A stretch of DNA of 18,737 nt from CAYRGE01 sp964423985 (GCA_964423985.1 CAYRGE010000008.1:1-18737); one strand, 5' to 3'. Counted from the first letter of the stretch, positions 6,501 to 13,583 are shown. The notes: generated by a model from the letters alone, not told the origin. Made by a program: numbers and translations.

Positions 6501-6769
6501 GAGTATTGAGGTGTCATAGAAGCAAGTATTATTTGTTTACATTTATAATCTTGAGCCACTAACCATGAAAGAACAGCACCTAGAGAGAAACCAAAAATCA
6601 CTGAGTCTTCAGATATCTCGAAAGTCTGTTGTGATAATTTTTTCTTCCAATCTACATTTTTAAAAACAACATCGTAGCCTTTTTCTCTCGACATATTTGC
6701 TAACAGTTGATATGGCTTTCTACGACAAGTTTCTTCAAATCCTGGAATAATATACAAAGTTTTTTTCAT
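6497..6769 (-). pseudogene. Small alpha/beta hydrolase, N-terminal part before a frameshift
   Basis: A 90-residue frame beginning with 'KKTLYIIPGFEETCRRKPYQ', the first strand and oxyanion region of a small alpha/beta hydrolase. It contains the nucleophile elbow G60-F-S62-L-G64 after 'SVIFGF', so Ser62 is the likely catalytic serine. The frame stops at TGA right after 'LASMTPQYS', where this family normally continues into the half carrying the acid and His. That half is found intact in the -1 frame (6288-6500). Substrates of such CPR proteins are unknown; esterase or peptidase activity is possible. The ATG lacks a Shine-Dalgarno. It lies just past the terminator at 6791-6822 in the direction of transcription, so it should have its own promoter between the two, a space of only about 20 bases. 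Weak read-through is an alternative. Confidence 0.65.
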
Positions 6770-6790
6770 AATATTTTAAGTAGTTTAATA

Positions 6791-6822
6791 TAAAAAAGGG
6801 GTAGGCACAAAGCCTCCCCTTT
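6791..6822 (-). terminator. Rho-independent terminator, minus strand
   Basis: In minus-strand RNA the arms AAAGGGG-AGGC and GCCT-A-CCCCTTT pair with one bulged A around a 5-base loop, followed by a T-run (6791-6797 read in reverse). It lies about 20 bases past the stop of the DUF397-like frame and probably ends the rpsB-tsf-tRNA-Thr transcript. Confidence 0.75.
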
Positions 6823-6839
6823 AAGCCTGTTAGTCGAAA

Positions 6840-7004
6840 TCAACTAAACTCACAAGCATGTATGCCTTTTACAAAGGTATACCATTCGCCATGATCAAAA
6901 AACAGGGTTTTATTGTTGGAATCTTTGCTATCCCTTATCGCAACACCTTCGGGTTTGTGTCCACAAGTAAATACTAGCAACAATACAACTACTCTAAATG
7001 GCAA
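6840..7004 (-). CDS. Short DUF397-like protein, possibly 5'-damaged
   Basis: A short minus-strand frame runs from a TTG at 7004 to TGA at 6840 (54 residues). The last 35 residues contain 'GVAIRDSKDSNNKTLFF' and 'EWYTFVKGIHACEF', which match the hallmark of DUF397 (V-A-V-R-D-S-K, then L-x-F, then E-W-x-x-F-x-x-G-V-x-x-G-E-F). DUF397 proteins are small, often linked to DNA-binding partners in actinobacteria, and of unknown role. The N-terminal part here is hydrophobic and lacks the usual W-x-K-S-S/CVEVA segment. Another frame directly upstream reads S-S-C-I-V-A, so a frameshift may have damaged the gene. It lies between tRNA-Thr and a terminator. No ATG start and no Shine-Dalgarno are available. 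Confidence 0.5.
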   Translation of the reverse strand: MPFRVVVLLLVFTCGHKPEGVAIRDSKDSNNKTLFFDHGEWYTFVKGIHACEFS

Positions 7005-7041
7005 ACAAATGCTTTCTGTGACAAATTAAGCCTTAATTTCT

Positions 7042-7117
7042 TGGAGCCAGCAGAGGGATTTGAACCCACGACCTGAGCTTTACAAAAGCCCTGCTCTACC
7101 AACTGAGCTATGCTGGC
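7042..7117 (-). tRNA. tRNA-Thr (anticodon UGU), CCA encoded
   Basis: Minus-strand cloverleaf with acceptor stem GCCAGCA/TGCTGGC, D-arm TAGCTCAGTTGG and anticodon stem GGGCT/AGCTC around the loop TTTGTAA. The anticodon UGU identifies threonine. The T-stem GTGGG/CCCTC has one U-U mismatch. Discriminator U is followed directly by CCA in the DNA (7042-7044), unlike the other two tRNAs of this window. It follows the 141-residue membrane protein gene by 44 bases on the same strand and may be transcribed with rpsB-tsf. Confidence 0.95.
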
Positions 7118-7161
7118 GTTTAGTTTAATACTTCTCAATAAACAAACTTTATTTTAACATA

Positions 7162-7587
7162 CTACTTGATACCCTGCTTCGTCTTTTTATCTTTTTGTTT
7201 GTTTAGTTGTTTTTTGTACTTATTAATATCTCTTAGAAAAGGCGAGGCGAACTCTTTTTTTTGTGTGGGACTAGTTTTCTCATAAAGCCATTTTGACATT
7301 GTTGCTATTTTTGAAAATAAACAATATCGTACTTTATAATATAATTGTATCATATTAGAGTGCAAAATAAACACCCCTTTACTGTATTTTATTTTTATTT
7401 TTTTAAAACCAAATACATTACTTAAAAAAGATTTTAATGGTTCAAAAACGAATGCAATATCACACATTTTTACTGAGACACAAGACACTCCCGTCTGTCT
7501 TGTTTGGTGGCACTTAATAAATACCCTGCCTAAAATTACAGTAATACCTATCAGTGAAATAAAAAAAATTACCGTAACAAAAAACAT
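7162..7587 (-). CDS. Small membrane-anchored protein, function unknown
   Basis: A 141-residue protein that I do not recognise. Residues 1-20 are strongly hydrophobic ('FFVTVIFFISLIGITVIL'), a single N-terminal membrane anchor. The rest is basic and ends in a Lys-rich tail ('KQLNKQKDKKTKQGIK'). The middle contains 'PLKSFLSNVFGFKKIKIKYSKG' and 'SKWLYEKTSPTQKKEFASPFLRDI'. It begins only 6 bases after the tsf stop on the same strand, so it belongs to the rpsB-tsf transcript. Small anchored proteins of this kind are common in CPR genomes. No enzymatic motif is visible and no function should be assigned. The ATG lacks a Shine-Dalgarno, so translation is probably coupled to tsf. Confidence 0.75.
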   Translation of the reverse strand: MFFVTVIFFISLIGITVILGRVFIKCHQTRQTGVSCVSVKMCDIAFVFEPLKSFLSNVFGFKKIKIKYSKGVFILHSNMIQLYYKVRYCLFSKIATMSKWLYEKTSPTQKKEFASPFLRDINKYKKQLNKQKDKKTKQGIK

Positions 7588-7593
7588 ATGCTA

Positions 7594-8184
7594 TTAAACA
7601 CCCACTGCGAACCGCGTAAACCTTATGATGTTGATTTTTTCACCAAATTTCTGCACAGCTTCATCAACCATACTGCTTATTGTTAAGTCTGGGTTTTTTA
7701 CAAACGGCTGTTCAAGGAGAGTTCGTTCCTTGAAGTACGCCGTAAGTTTTCCTTCCATCATTTTCTCTTTAATGTCCTTTGGTTTTTTAGATAACTCAAC
7801 TTCTTCAATAAACAACTCTTTTGCTTTTGCGTGCATCTCATCTGTTATTTCATTAGTAGATAAAAATTCTGGATTCATAGCAGCAATATGCATAGCAATA
7901 TCATATGCAAGTTTTTGAAAATCCTCATTGCGTGCCACAAAATCTGTCTCACACGCAACTTCAACAATTGCTCCAACAGAACCACCAGCATGAATATAAG
8001 AATGCACAGCACCAGACCCAAGGCTTCTCTCTGATTTTTTTACTGCAATATCTTTACTTTTCTTTTTTAAAAAATCCAACGCCTTGTCCATATCCCCTTT
8101 TGCTTCATCAATAGCTTTTTTACATTGAGTAATTGATACACCTGTCTGACTACGAAGTTGTTTTATTTGTTCTGTGTTTGCCAT
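7594..8184 (-). CDS. tsf: Elongation factor Ts
   Basis: EF-Ts recycles EF-Tu by exchanging GDP for GTP. The N-terminal UBA-like domain is clear ('IKQLRSQTGVSITQCKKAIDEAKGDMDKALDFLKKK' region, residues 7-42), followed by the EF-Tu-contacting core with the signature TDFVARN at residues 80-86, preceded by 'GAIVEVACE'. A second conserved stretch, 'LLEQPFVKNPDLTI', lies near residue 155. At 196 residues it is the short form with one core subdomain, like that of Thermus, instead of the roughly 280-residue E. coli protein. It lies 29 bases downstream of rpsB, the near-universal rpsB-tsf order, and is surely co-transcribed with it. No Shine-Dalgarno is seen. The stop codon is TAA. Confidence 0.97.
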   Translation of the reverse strand: MANTEQIKQLRSQTGVSITQCKKAIDEAKGDMDKALDFLKKKSKDIAVKKSERSLGSGAVHSYIHAGGSVGAIVEVACETDFVARNEDFQKLAYDIAMHIAAMNPEFLSTNEITDEMHAKAKELFIEEVELSKKPKDIKEKMMEGKLTAYFKERTLLEQPFVKNPDLTISSMVDEAVQKFGEKINIIRFTRFAVGV

Positions 8185-8213
8185 AAAAATAATATAAAAG
8201 TTATTAATTTTTT

Positions 8214-8960
8214 CTATTTCACGATGTTTGTTTTTTCAGTCTCGCTTTTTTCAGCAGCCTTGCTTCGCCCTCTTTTGTATGCTCCTGCTATTTGCGAAAC
8301 AAATAATTCAATACTTAATATTGCAGTATCGTTGGCAACAACAGGATAGGCTACATCTCTTATGTCGCAATCAGAGCTTGAGAGACTGAAAACTGTTACA
8401 TTTGCCTCAACCGCTTCTGTTGTTGCAATGTCTTCTTTTCGCACATCAAGCACAAAAACTGCAGACGGCAATTCTTTCATCCCAATTAACCCTCCAAACT
8501 TTCGCTGAAGGCATTCTATATCACGGTCAATCATCAGCCGTTCTTTTTTTGTATATTTTTGCAAAACACCTTTTTCGCGCTCGTCTAAAAGTTTTTCCAG
8601 TCTTTCAATGCGTTTTTTTATTTCAGTGAAATTAGTAAAGGTGCCACCTACCCATCTGTTTTCAATATACGGCATACCAATAGACATAGCTGCTTGTTTA
8701 ACAATATCCTTCCCTTCGTTTTTAGTTCCAATAAAAAGTATAGTTTTGTTGTTCATACCAAGAACCTCCATAGCTTTTTTTGCAACAGAAAGTTGCACTG
8801 CTGTTTTTTCAAGATTTATGATTTCTGTTTTATTTTTTACACCAAAGATAAATGGCTGAATTGAGGGATGTCTTCGCGAGCGTGAAAAACCTATATGCGC
8901 ACCAGCATTAAACATATCTTCAATCAATAAATCCTGATTTACTATTTTGTTTTCTATCAT
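8214..8960 (-). CDS. rpsB: 30S ribosomal protein uS2
   Basis: uS2 is a late-assembling protein of the small subunit that helps recruit bS1 and shapes the mRNA exit region. The 248-residue product has the family's usual length and motifs: 'LIEDMFNAGAHIGFSRSRRHPSIQPFIFG' (about 10-38), 'ILFIGTKNEGKDIVKQAA' (about 74-92), 'ENRWVGGTFTNFTEIKKRI' (about 100-118) and 'SAVFVLDVRKEDIATTEA' (about 166-183). The C-terminal tail is short and charged. It is the first gene of the rpsB-tsf operon and has a likely sigma70 promoter 43-70 bases upstream. No Shine-Dalgarno precedes the ATG. Confidence 0.98.
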   Translation of the reverse strand: MIENKIVNQDLLIEDMFNAGAHIGFSRSRRHPSIQPFIFGVKNKTEIINLEKTAVQLSVAKKAMEVLGMNNKTILFIGTKNEGKDIVKQAAMSIGMPYIENRWVGGTFTNFTEIKKRIERLEKLLDEREKGVLQKYTKKERLMIDRDIECLQRKFGGLIGMKELPSAVFVLDVRKEDIATTEAVEANVTVFSLSSSDCDIRDVAYPVVANDTAILSIELFVSQIAGAYKRGRSKAAEKSETEKTNIVK

Positions 8961-9002
8961 AACTAATAAATTTACTAATTTTTTTATAAATAAAATTAAT
9001 CT

Positions 9003-9030
9003 TTTATATCTTTACTCTCAATACTCTCAA
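9003..9030 (-). promoter_or_regulatory. Probable promoter of the rpsB-tsf operon
   Basis: On the minus strand, TTGAGA (9025-9030) and TATAAA (9003-9008) are separated by 16 bases, each one base from consensus. The expected start near 8996 leaves a leader of about 35 bases before rpsB. The rest of the 8961-9252 spacer is AT-rich and I see nothing else in it. Confidence 0.55.
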
Positions 9031-9252
9031 AAGCAACCTCTTATCTCATCAAAAAAATTGCAAACTATGAGTTTCTTATTAAGTAGAGTATCAAGAAATA
9101 TGCTTTATTGCAAATAATTTTACAGTTCATTCAGTTAACAATACTTATTTCATTAAACTTAAATAAAATAAACGCCACACAAATTTCAACTCTTAATAAT
9201 AAAAATAAAGGCTGCGGTAAAAAACACAAAATTATTTCTAGTTGTTTTTTAA

Positions 9253-10242
9253 TCAACTATCACTAGAGACGTCTTCAGAGAATTCATTATCTAGCTCCTC
9301 TTGTGCCTCTACTAGAGCCTTAGTAATTAACTCAATCTCTCCATTAAGTACTTTTTCAATATTCCCCCAAGATTTTTTAATACGGTGGTCTGTTATTCTG
9401 TCTTGTGGAAAATTATAAGTTCTTATTTTCTCTGACCTATCTCCTGTTCCAACTTGTTTTTTACGATTTGCAGAAACAGCGCTTTCTGCTTTTTCTCGCT
9501 CGCTTTCTTCTATTTTTGCAACTAAAACCTCCATAGCTCTTTCTCTATTGCGTTGCTGAGATCTTTCACTTTGGCATTTAACAATAATTCCTGTTGGCTT
9601 ATGTGTTAAACTAACCGCTGTTTCCACTTTATTTACATTTTGACCACCAGCACCACTAGAGCGAGAAAATTCAACCAAGATATCTCCACTGTCTACGGTT
9701 GTTTCTTTGATTTCAAAAATTGGAAGCACTGCAACAGAGGCGGTTGATGTGTGTATTCTCCCAGCTTTTTCTGTAACAGGAACTCGTTGAACTCTATGAA
9801 CTCCGATTTCGTGTCTAAGTTTTTTATAAACATCTCTACCTCCTATCTCAAAAGATGCTTCTTTGTATCCACCCATTTCATTTTGAGATTCGTTTATCCT
9901 AGAAAAATTCCATTTTTTAATAACAGCATATTTTTCATACATCTCCGCAAGTTGTCTTGCAAAAAGAGCAGCTTCGTCTCCGCCAGCACCAGCACGAACC
10001 TCAAGAATGATTTTTTTAGGACATTTTTCTGCATCTTTTGATGCGTTTAAAATATCTCTCATTTGTTTCCATACAACCTCTTTTTGCTTTTTTATTTCTA
10101 AAATATCTACTTTAGCGAGTTCACACAATTCTGGATCTTCACCTGCTGTTTCTTGTGTTATTTTTTCTTGTTGATCTAAACGCTCATATTCCAGCGCAAG
10201 AAAACTTGTTTTAGGGTTTTGTTTGTATTGTTTTAATTCCAT
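9253..10242 (-). CDS. prfA: Peptide chain release factor 1
   Basis: RF1 ends translation at UAA and UAG and triggers peptide release in the 50S centre. The catalytic GGQ is at residues 199-201 in 'SSGAGGQNVNKVETAV'. The stop-codon reading tripeptide is PVT at 155-157 in 'RVPVTEKAGRIHTST', the P-x-T form of RF1, not the SPF of RF2. 'RAGAGGDEAALFA' at 83-95 is also typical. At 329 residues it is about 30 shorter than E. coli RF1, mainly in the N-terminal domain, and has a Ser/Asp-rich tail. The PrmC methylase that modifies the GGQ glutamine is not encoded nearby. rpmE lies upstream on the same strand, as in many bacteria, but here palindromic repeats fill the roughly 500 bases between them. No Shine-Dalgarno is seen. 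Confidence 0.97.
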   Translation of the reverse strand: MELKQYKQNPKTSFLALEYERLDQQEKITQETAGEDPELCELAKVDILEIKKQKEVVWKQMRDILNASKDAEKCPKKIILEVRAGAGGDEAALFARQLAEMYEKYAVIKKWNFSRINESQNEMGGYKEASFEIGGRDVYKKLRHEIGVHRVQRVPVTEKAGRIHTSTASVAVLPIFEIKETTVDSGDILVEFSRSSGAGGQNVNKVETAVSLTHKPTGIIVKCQSERSQQRNRERAMEVLVAKIEESEREKAESAVSANRKKQVGTGDRSEKIRTYNFPQDRITDHRIKKSWGNIEKVLNGEIELITKALVEAQEELDNEFSEDVSSDS

Positions 10243-10326
10243 TATAATATACTAAGATTATAATTCTTCTGCTTATTTTTTAAGACATAAAATACCAGAA
10301 ATAACTACTTGGTCAGTGTATTTATC

Positions 10327-10423
10327 TGTCATTGCGAGGAACGAAGCAATCCAGAATTATCGTTTCGGATTTAAAGTTTTGTGCTGGATTGCTTCGTCGT
10401 TATCACTCCTCGCAAAGACGGTG
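10327..10423. repeat. Palindromic interspersed repeat, copy 1
   Basis: A roughly 97-base element opens with TGTCATTGCGAGGAACGAAG, continues into CAATCCAG, and closes with CTGGATTGCTTCGTCG followed by CTCGCAAAGACGGTG. The ends are imperfect inverted repeats, so it can fold into a long hairpin. No coding frame is credible. Similar CATTGCGAG palindromes are known to me from unrelated bacterial genomes, and a MITE-like or REP-like nature is likely. Confidence 0.85.
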
Positions 10424-10437
10424 AACGGACCACTGGT

Positions 10438-10541
10438 TTCTTCGTCGTTCCGCTACCGTTGCTCTTCTCGCAATGGCGGTGGACGGATTGTTGTTTATCA
10501 TTACTAGCCGTTATTTGTCATTGCGAGCTTTATCCGTTATT
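10438..10541. repeat. Degenerate fragments of the palindromic repeat
   Basis: Between the two full copies lie partial ones. Bases 10438-10482 resemble the right half (TTCTTCGTCGTTCC, then CTCGCAATGGCGGTGG). Bases 10516-10541 repeat the left end (TGTCATTGCGAG). They suggest repeated insertion into, or decay of, a favoured site. Confidence 0.65.
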
Positions 10542-10554
10542 GTGAGTATTTCTC

Positions 10555-10659
10555 TGTCATTGCGAGGGACGAAGCAATCCAGAGTTATCGTTTCGTGTTT
10601 AAATTTCGTACGGGATTGCTTCGTCGTTCCATTTCATTCTACTCCTCGCAAAGACGGTG
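10555..10659. repeat. Palindromic interspersed repeat, copy 2
   Basis: A full-length, roughly 105-base copy with the same ends as copy 1 (TGTCATTGCGAGGGACGAAG and CTCGCAAAGACGGTG). Its reverse complement aligns along the whole length with the copy interrupted by the N gap near 15690. The repeat cluster separates rpmE from prfA. Confidence 0.85.
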
Positions 10660-10746
10660 GGTTAACATCATCGCAAAGATAAAGATATTAATGGATGAAG
10701 CCTCTGATTTGTCATATTGTTCCGCATTACAATACAAGTGTTTCAT

Positions 10747-11064
10747 TTATTTCTTAGAAACAGTTTCAATTTTCACTGGAGTTTTTGCGGTCTTTTTTGT
10801 TTTTTTGGTTGTGGTTTTACTTGAAACACTCGCAGTAGTTTTAAGTGGAGCTTTCGCTGTTTGTATTTTCTCTTGGCGACGCTTAAAACGACCAACACGA
10901 CCACCTGTGTCAAGAATTTTTTCTTCACCAGTGAAAAATGGATGGCATGCACTACAAATTTCAATAGTTATCTCCTTTAATATTGATCCAGTAGCAAAAG
11001 AACTACCGCAAGCACATGTAACTTTTGAGTCTGTATGGTATTTTGGATGAATATCTTTTTTCAT
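10747..11064 (-). CDS. rpmE: 50S ribosomal protein bL31, zinc-binding form with basic tail
   Basis: bL31 sits on the large subunit and bridges it to the 30S head. The first 65 residues are a standard bL31 of the zinc-binding (C+) type, with cysteines at 17, 19, 37 and 40 in 'KVTCACGSSF' and 'EICSACHPFFTGEEK'. Residues from about 66 on form a low-complexity extension rich in Lys and Thr ('TTTKKTKKTAKTPVK'), making 105 residues against the usual 65-75. Such basic tails probably contact rRNA. The gene has a clear promoter containing an inverted repeat (11104-11132). It is followed by the palindromic repeat cluster and then prfA. No Shine-Dalgarno is seen. Confidence 0.95.
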   Translation of the reverse strand: MKKDIHPKYHTDSKVTCACGSSFATGSILKEITIEICSACHPFFTGEEKILDTGGRVGRFKRRQEKIQTAKAPLKTTASVSSKTTTKKTKKTAKTPVKIETVSKK

Positions 11065-11103
11065 AGTTTATTATTTTTATGCGAATATATTTTATATAAT
11101 AAG

Positions 11104-11132
11104 TTTATACACTATTAACAATAGTAAATCAA
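11104..11132 (-). promoter_or_regulatory. Promoter of rpmE with operator-like dyad
   Basis: On the minus strand, TTGATT (11127-11132) and TATAAA (11104-11109) are separated by exactly 17 bases. The spacer holds the perfect inverted repeat ACTATT-n3-AATAGT (11111-11125). A repressor bound there would block the promoter. A zinc-dependent control of bL31, as known in other bacteria, is possible but unproven. Confidence 0.6.
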
Positions 11133-11263
11133 GAATATATGTTCTTTTTTTGCCTGACAATATTGCCAACAAACTTAATTTTATTATTTACTACGAAATC
11201 ATAAATAAGTTATTTTTCAAAATCTAAAGATTTTAATTGATATAAAAATAATAATACAGAAAA

Positions 11264-12649
11264 TTAATTTCCTTCAATTATATCAATTTTTCTTTGCTGT
11301 CTTCTTGCAAGTGCCATAACTCCATCTCCATAAAATGCAAAAGCTGGTTTTTCTGCATTTCTCCAGCCTGCAAAATATCTAAGTGCTGCAAGTCGTTCTG
11401 CAGCATAACCACCTCTCCCTGCACCATTGTCTTTAAGTAAAATACCAGCAGCCATAAATGCTGTTTCTGGATTCCAAGGGCTTGGAGGATTATGTCCAGT
11501 TAGTCTTGCTATTTCCTTTTCATACATAATCCAAGTTGATGGAATAAATTGTGCTGGGCCCATTGCTCCACCAAAGCCAAATGACATGGGACATGAAACT
11601 ACTTGATCCCATGGATTAATACCAAGCCTACCAACAATATCAAGAAACGGATCAACATCTCGGGTTGGCTTCATAACTTTAGTAAATATTCTACCAGTAT
11701 TAACCCCCTTCCCATCGCCTTTATTTGGCTTGTTTGTTAATAAACATTGTCCAACATTTTCACCAAAATTAGACTCTTGTGCAATAATCCCTAAAAGAAA
11801 AGCTGGTCTTACTCCTGTTTTTTCTGACACGCGATTGGCATATATAAGAGCGCGCTCAAACGGAATAGCCTCAGATCCTTGTAGTGTGAAAAGCTCTGCT
11901 CGTATAGCAGCCGCATCTCTTTCTCTTGCTGTGATAATTTCTTGATATTTTTTTTCTTGTCCCTTCGTAGCTCTCAAAAGTTCTTTTCTTTCTGCCTCGT
12001 TTGCTTCAACGCGTCTTTTTTCAAGTCGTTGTAGTTGTCGCAATTCAACCTCCTCTAATTGTTTTCTCTCTAATTGCTTCTTTTCTTCCGCTGCTTCTTC
12101 TCTTATCCCCCGTAGTTCGTAAAAAGATTCATTGAGTGAATATTTAAGCGCCGTAAATGAATCTATGTCTAAAAAGAATTCTGACAATCCTTCGTTCCCA
12201 AGCACAACTTCTACTATAGTAAACCCACTAAGTTCATTCATTTTTCTCAGCAACTCTGCTAAAGATTCGCGTTGTCTTTGTATTTGCTTTGAAAGACTAT
12301 CTATAACCACAGACTTTTCGTCGATGTTGTCCTCAAGCCTCCCTATGCTAATATCTCGCGCCCTGATAGATAACCGTGCTTTTTCAGCTTCAGTGTTTAG
12401 TATTGCTATGTCGCGTTCTAGCGACACAGATTCTCGCTGTTTGTCTCGTAAGATTACACGACGCGCCTCAATTTCTTTTATTATTCCCGAGAGTTCAGCT
12501 TCAAGCTTTGCTCTGTGTTCTTTTTCTGCCCTTGTTTCAACTTGAGCAATAGTTGCCTTGATATTAGCGGTAAACACAACAAAGGCAGAAACAAAAATAA
12601 TTGCTGTTAAAAAAGATAGACCAGCTAAATACTTTTTATTTTGTATCAT
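11264..12649 (-). CDS. Membrane-anchored coiled-coil lytic transglycosylase
   Basis: This 461-residue protein likely acts on peptidoglycan outside the membrane. Residues 7-28 form a hydrophobic signal anchor. Residues about 38-250 are a long Glu/Lys/Arg-rich region interrupted near 140-180 by 'SGFTIVEVVLGNEGLSEFF', the pattern of PcsB/EnvC-type coiled-coil regulators driven by FtsEX. The C-terminal domain (about 262-461) is a transglycosylase SLT domain of the MltB/SLT_2 kind. It has the likely catalytic Glu292 in 'LLGIIAQESNFG', then 'GGAMGPAQFIPSTW' (360-373), 'NPETAFMAAGILL' and 'LRYFAGW', with 'FYGDGVM' near the end. The lytic domain thus replaces the CHAP/NlpC or LytM domains usual for such coiled-coil proteins. 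The gene follows rplY by 60 bases, with a hairpin between them, and is probably co-transcribed with it. Family placement is firm; the FtsEX link is inferred. Confidence 0.88.
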   Translation of the reverse strand: MIQNKKYLAGLSFLTAIIFVSAFVVFTANIKATIAQVETRAEKEHRAKLEAELSGIIKEIEARRVILRDKQRESVSLERDIAILNTEAEKARLSIRARDISIGRLEDNIDEKSVVIDSLSKQIQRQRESLAELLRKMNELSGFTIVEVVLGNEGLSEFFLDIDSFTALKYSLNESFYELRGIREEAAEEKKQLERKQLEEVELRQLQRLEKRRVEANEAERKELLRATKGQEKKYQEIITARERDAAAIRAELFTLQGSEAIPFERALIYANRVSEKTGVRPAFLLGIIAQESNFGENVGQCLLTNKPNKGDGKGVNTGRIFTKVMKPTRDVDPFLDIVGRLGINPWDQVVSCPMSFGFGGAMGPAQFIPSTWIMYEKEIARLTGHNPPSPWNPETAFMAAGILLKDNGAGRGGYAAERLAALRYFAGWRNAEKPAFAFYGDGVMALARRQQRKIDIIEGN

Positions 12650-12673
12650 ATATTTTTTATAAAATGAACAAAC

Positions 12674-12701
12674 CTAAACAAACAAACTCTTGTTTGTTTA
12701 G
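12674..12701. terminator. Perfect hairpin between rplY and the transglycosylase gene
   Basis: A perfect 12-bp stem (CTAAACAAACAA / TTGTTTGTTTAG) with a 4-base loop begins 8 bases past the rplY stop on the minus strand. No continuous U-run follows, only a T-rich tail, so it is better seen as an attenuator, RNA-stability element or weak terminator than a full stop. Confidence 0.5.
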
Positions 12702-12709
12702 CGACTAAA

Positions 12710-13357
12710 TTAAGTATCCGAGGACTCTGGCTCAACCTCTTTTTTCCCTTTCTTTTCAACCTCTATTGCAGACATATCTACGTCTTCTGATTCCGTCGAT
12801 TCCTCTTCTTCTTTTGCCTCTTCTGCCAACGCAACAACCTCATTTGCACTCGCTGTCGCTTTTACCCCTTTTGGTAGTGAAATATTTTCAATTAAAATAC
12901 GACTTTCTGCGTTAACAAGATTTGATAAATCAACCTTTATATTTTTAGGCAGGTCTTGAGGCAATGCCTCTACTTCTATTTCTCGCATAACTTTAACAAG
13001 AATACACCCGAGCTCTTTTATTGCTGGAGAAACTCCAACAAAATCAAGAGAGATGGATGCTTCTGTTTTTTTGTCTTTTTCTACTACATAAAAATCAATA
13101 TGTATTGGTTCATCTGTAACAGGGTTAAGCTGCACTTCGTTTATTAGTACTTTAAGCTTTCCTATTGGAGTGTCGATAGTAATAACTGACGACTCCTTAG
13201 CCTCTTTCCAGATAGGTAGAAATTCTTTTCCATCTACAGAAACGGAGGTGGTTTCGTTTTTTGCTCCATAAAAAACAGCAGGAATTCTACCATTTTCCCG
13301 AAGACCCTCATTCGTTGGTTTTTTATATTCTCGTTTTTCTGCTTTCAGTGTCAACAT
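12710..13357 (-). CDS. rplY: 50S ribosomal protein bL25, Ctc form
   Basis: bL25 binds 5S rRNA in the central protuberance. The N-terminal 5S-binding domain spans about residues 1-92 ('LRENGRIPAVFYGAKNE', 'VLINEVQLNPVTDEPIHIDF'). The second, CTC/TL5-type domain spans about 95-180 ('EVEALPQDLPKNIKVDLSNL', 'ENISLPKGVKA'). A very acidic tail follows (EEAKEEEESTESED and beyond) to residue 215, a common length for the two-domain form. It probably leads an operon with the transglycosylase gene. The ATG is preceded by ATATATTATT and no Shine-Dalgarno. Confidence 0.95.
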   Translation of the reverse strand: MLTLKAEKREYKKPTNEGLRENGRIPAVFYGAKNETTSVSVDGKEFLPIWKEAKESSVITIDTPIGKLKVLINEVQLNPVTDEPIHIDFYVVEKDKKTEASISLDFVGVSPAIKELGCILVKVMREIEVEALPQDLPKNIKVDLSNLVNAESRILIENISLPKGVKATASANEVVALAEEAKEEEESTESEDVDMSAIEVEKKGKKEVEPESSDT

Positions 13358-13424
13358 AATAATATATATAATTTATTCATTAATTTAATAGATACTCTTT
13401 AACAACTCTCAAGCAATTAAGATA

Positions 13425-13452
13425 ATTATATACAATCAAGGCAAAAAGTAAA
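13425..13452 (-). promoter_or_regulatory. Probable promoter of rplY
   Basis: A consensus -10 TATAAT (13425-13430) lies 16 bases from a moderate -35, TTTACT (13447-13452), on the minus strand. The expected start leaves a leader of about 60 bases before rplY. The rest of the fba-rplY spacer is AT-rich without other features, apart from a weak stem and T-run just past the fba stop. Confidence 0.5.
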
Positions 13453-13583
13453 CCTTCGTGTTTAGTTTTTTCTTATAACTCTATTGTTTTTATATTAGTA
13501 TTTTTAATGCCTAATTGAAATATCGCTATAATTTTCAAATATATGCAAAAAGGTTTAGTAAAAAACAACACCAAGCACTGCTG

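Noticed and set aside
10327..10659. CRISPR array
   Set aside because: Repeats are long, palindromic, few and irregularly spaced, with no uniform spacers and no cas genes.
10316..10682. Plus-strand frames of 63 and 69 codons in the repeat cluster
   Set aside because: They read through palindromic repeats, and their peptides (containing RNEAIQ or RGTKQS) are the usual translation artefacts of such elements.
12132..12545. Plus-strand frame opposite the transglycosylase coiled coil
   Set aside because: Ser-rich shadow of the Glu/Arg-rich coiled-coil codons; no independent support.
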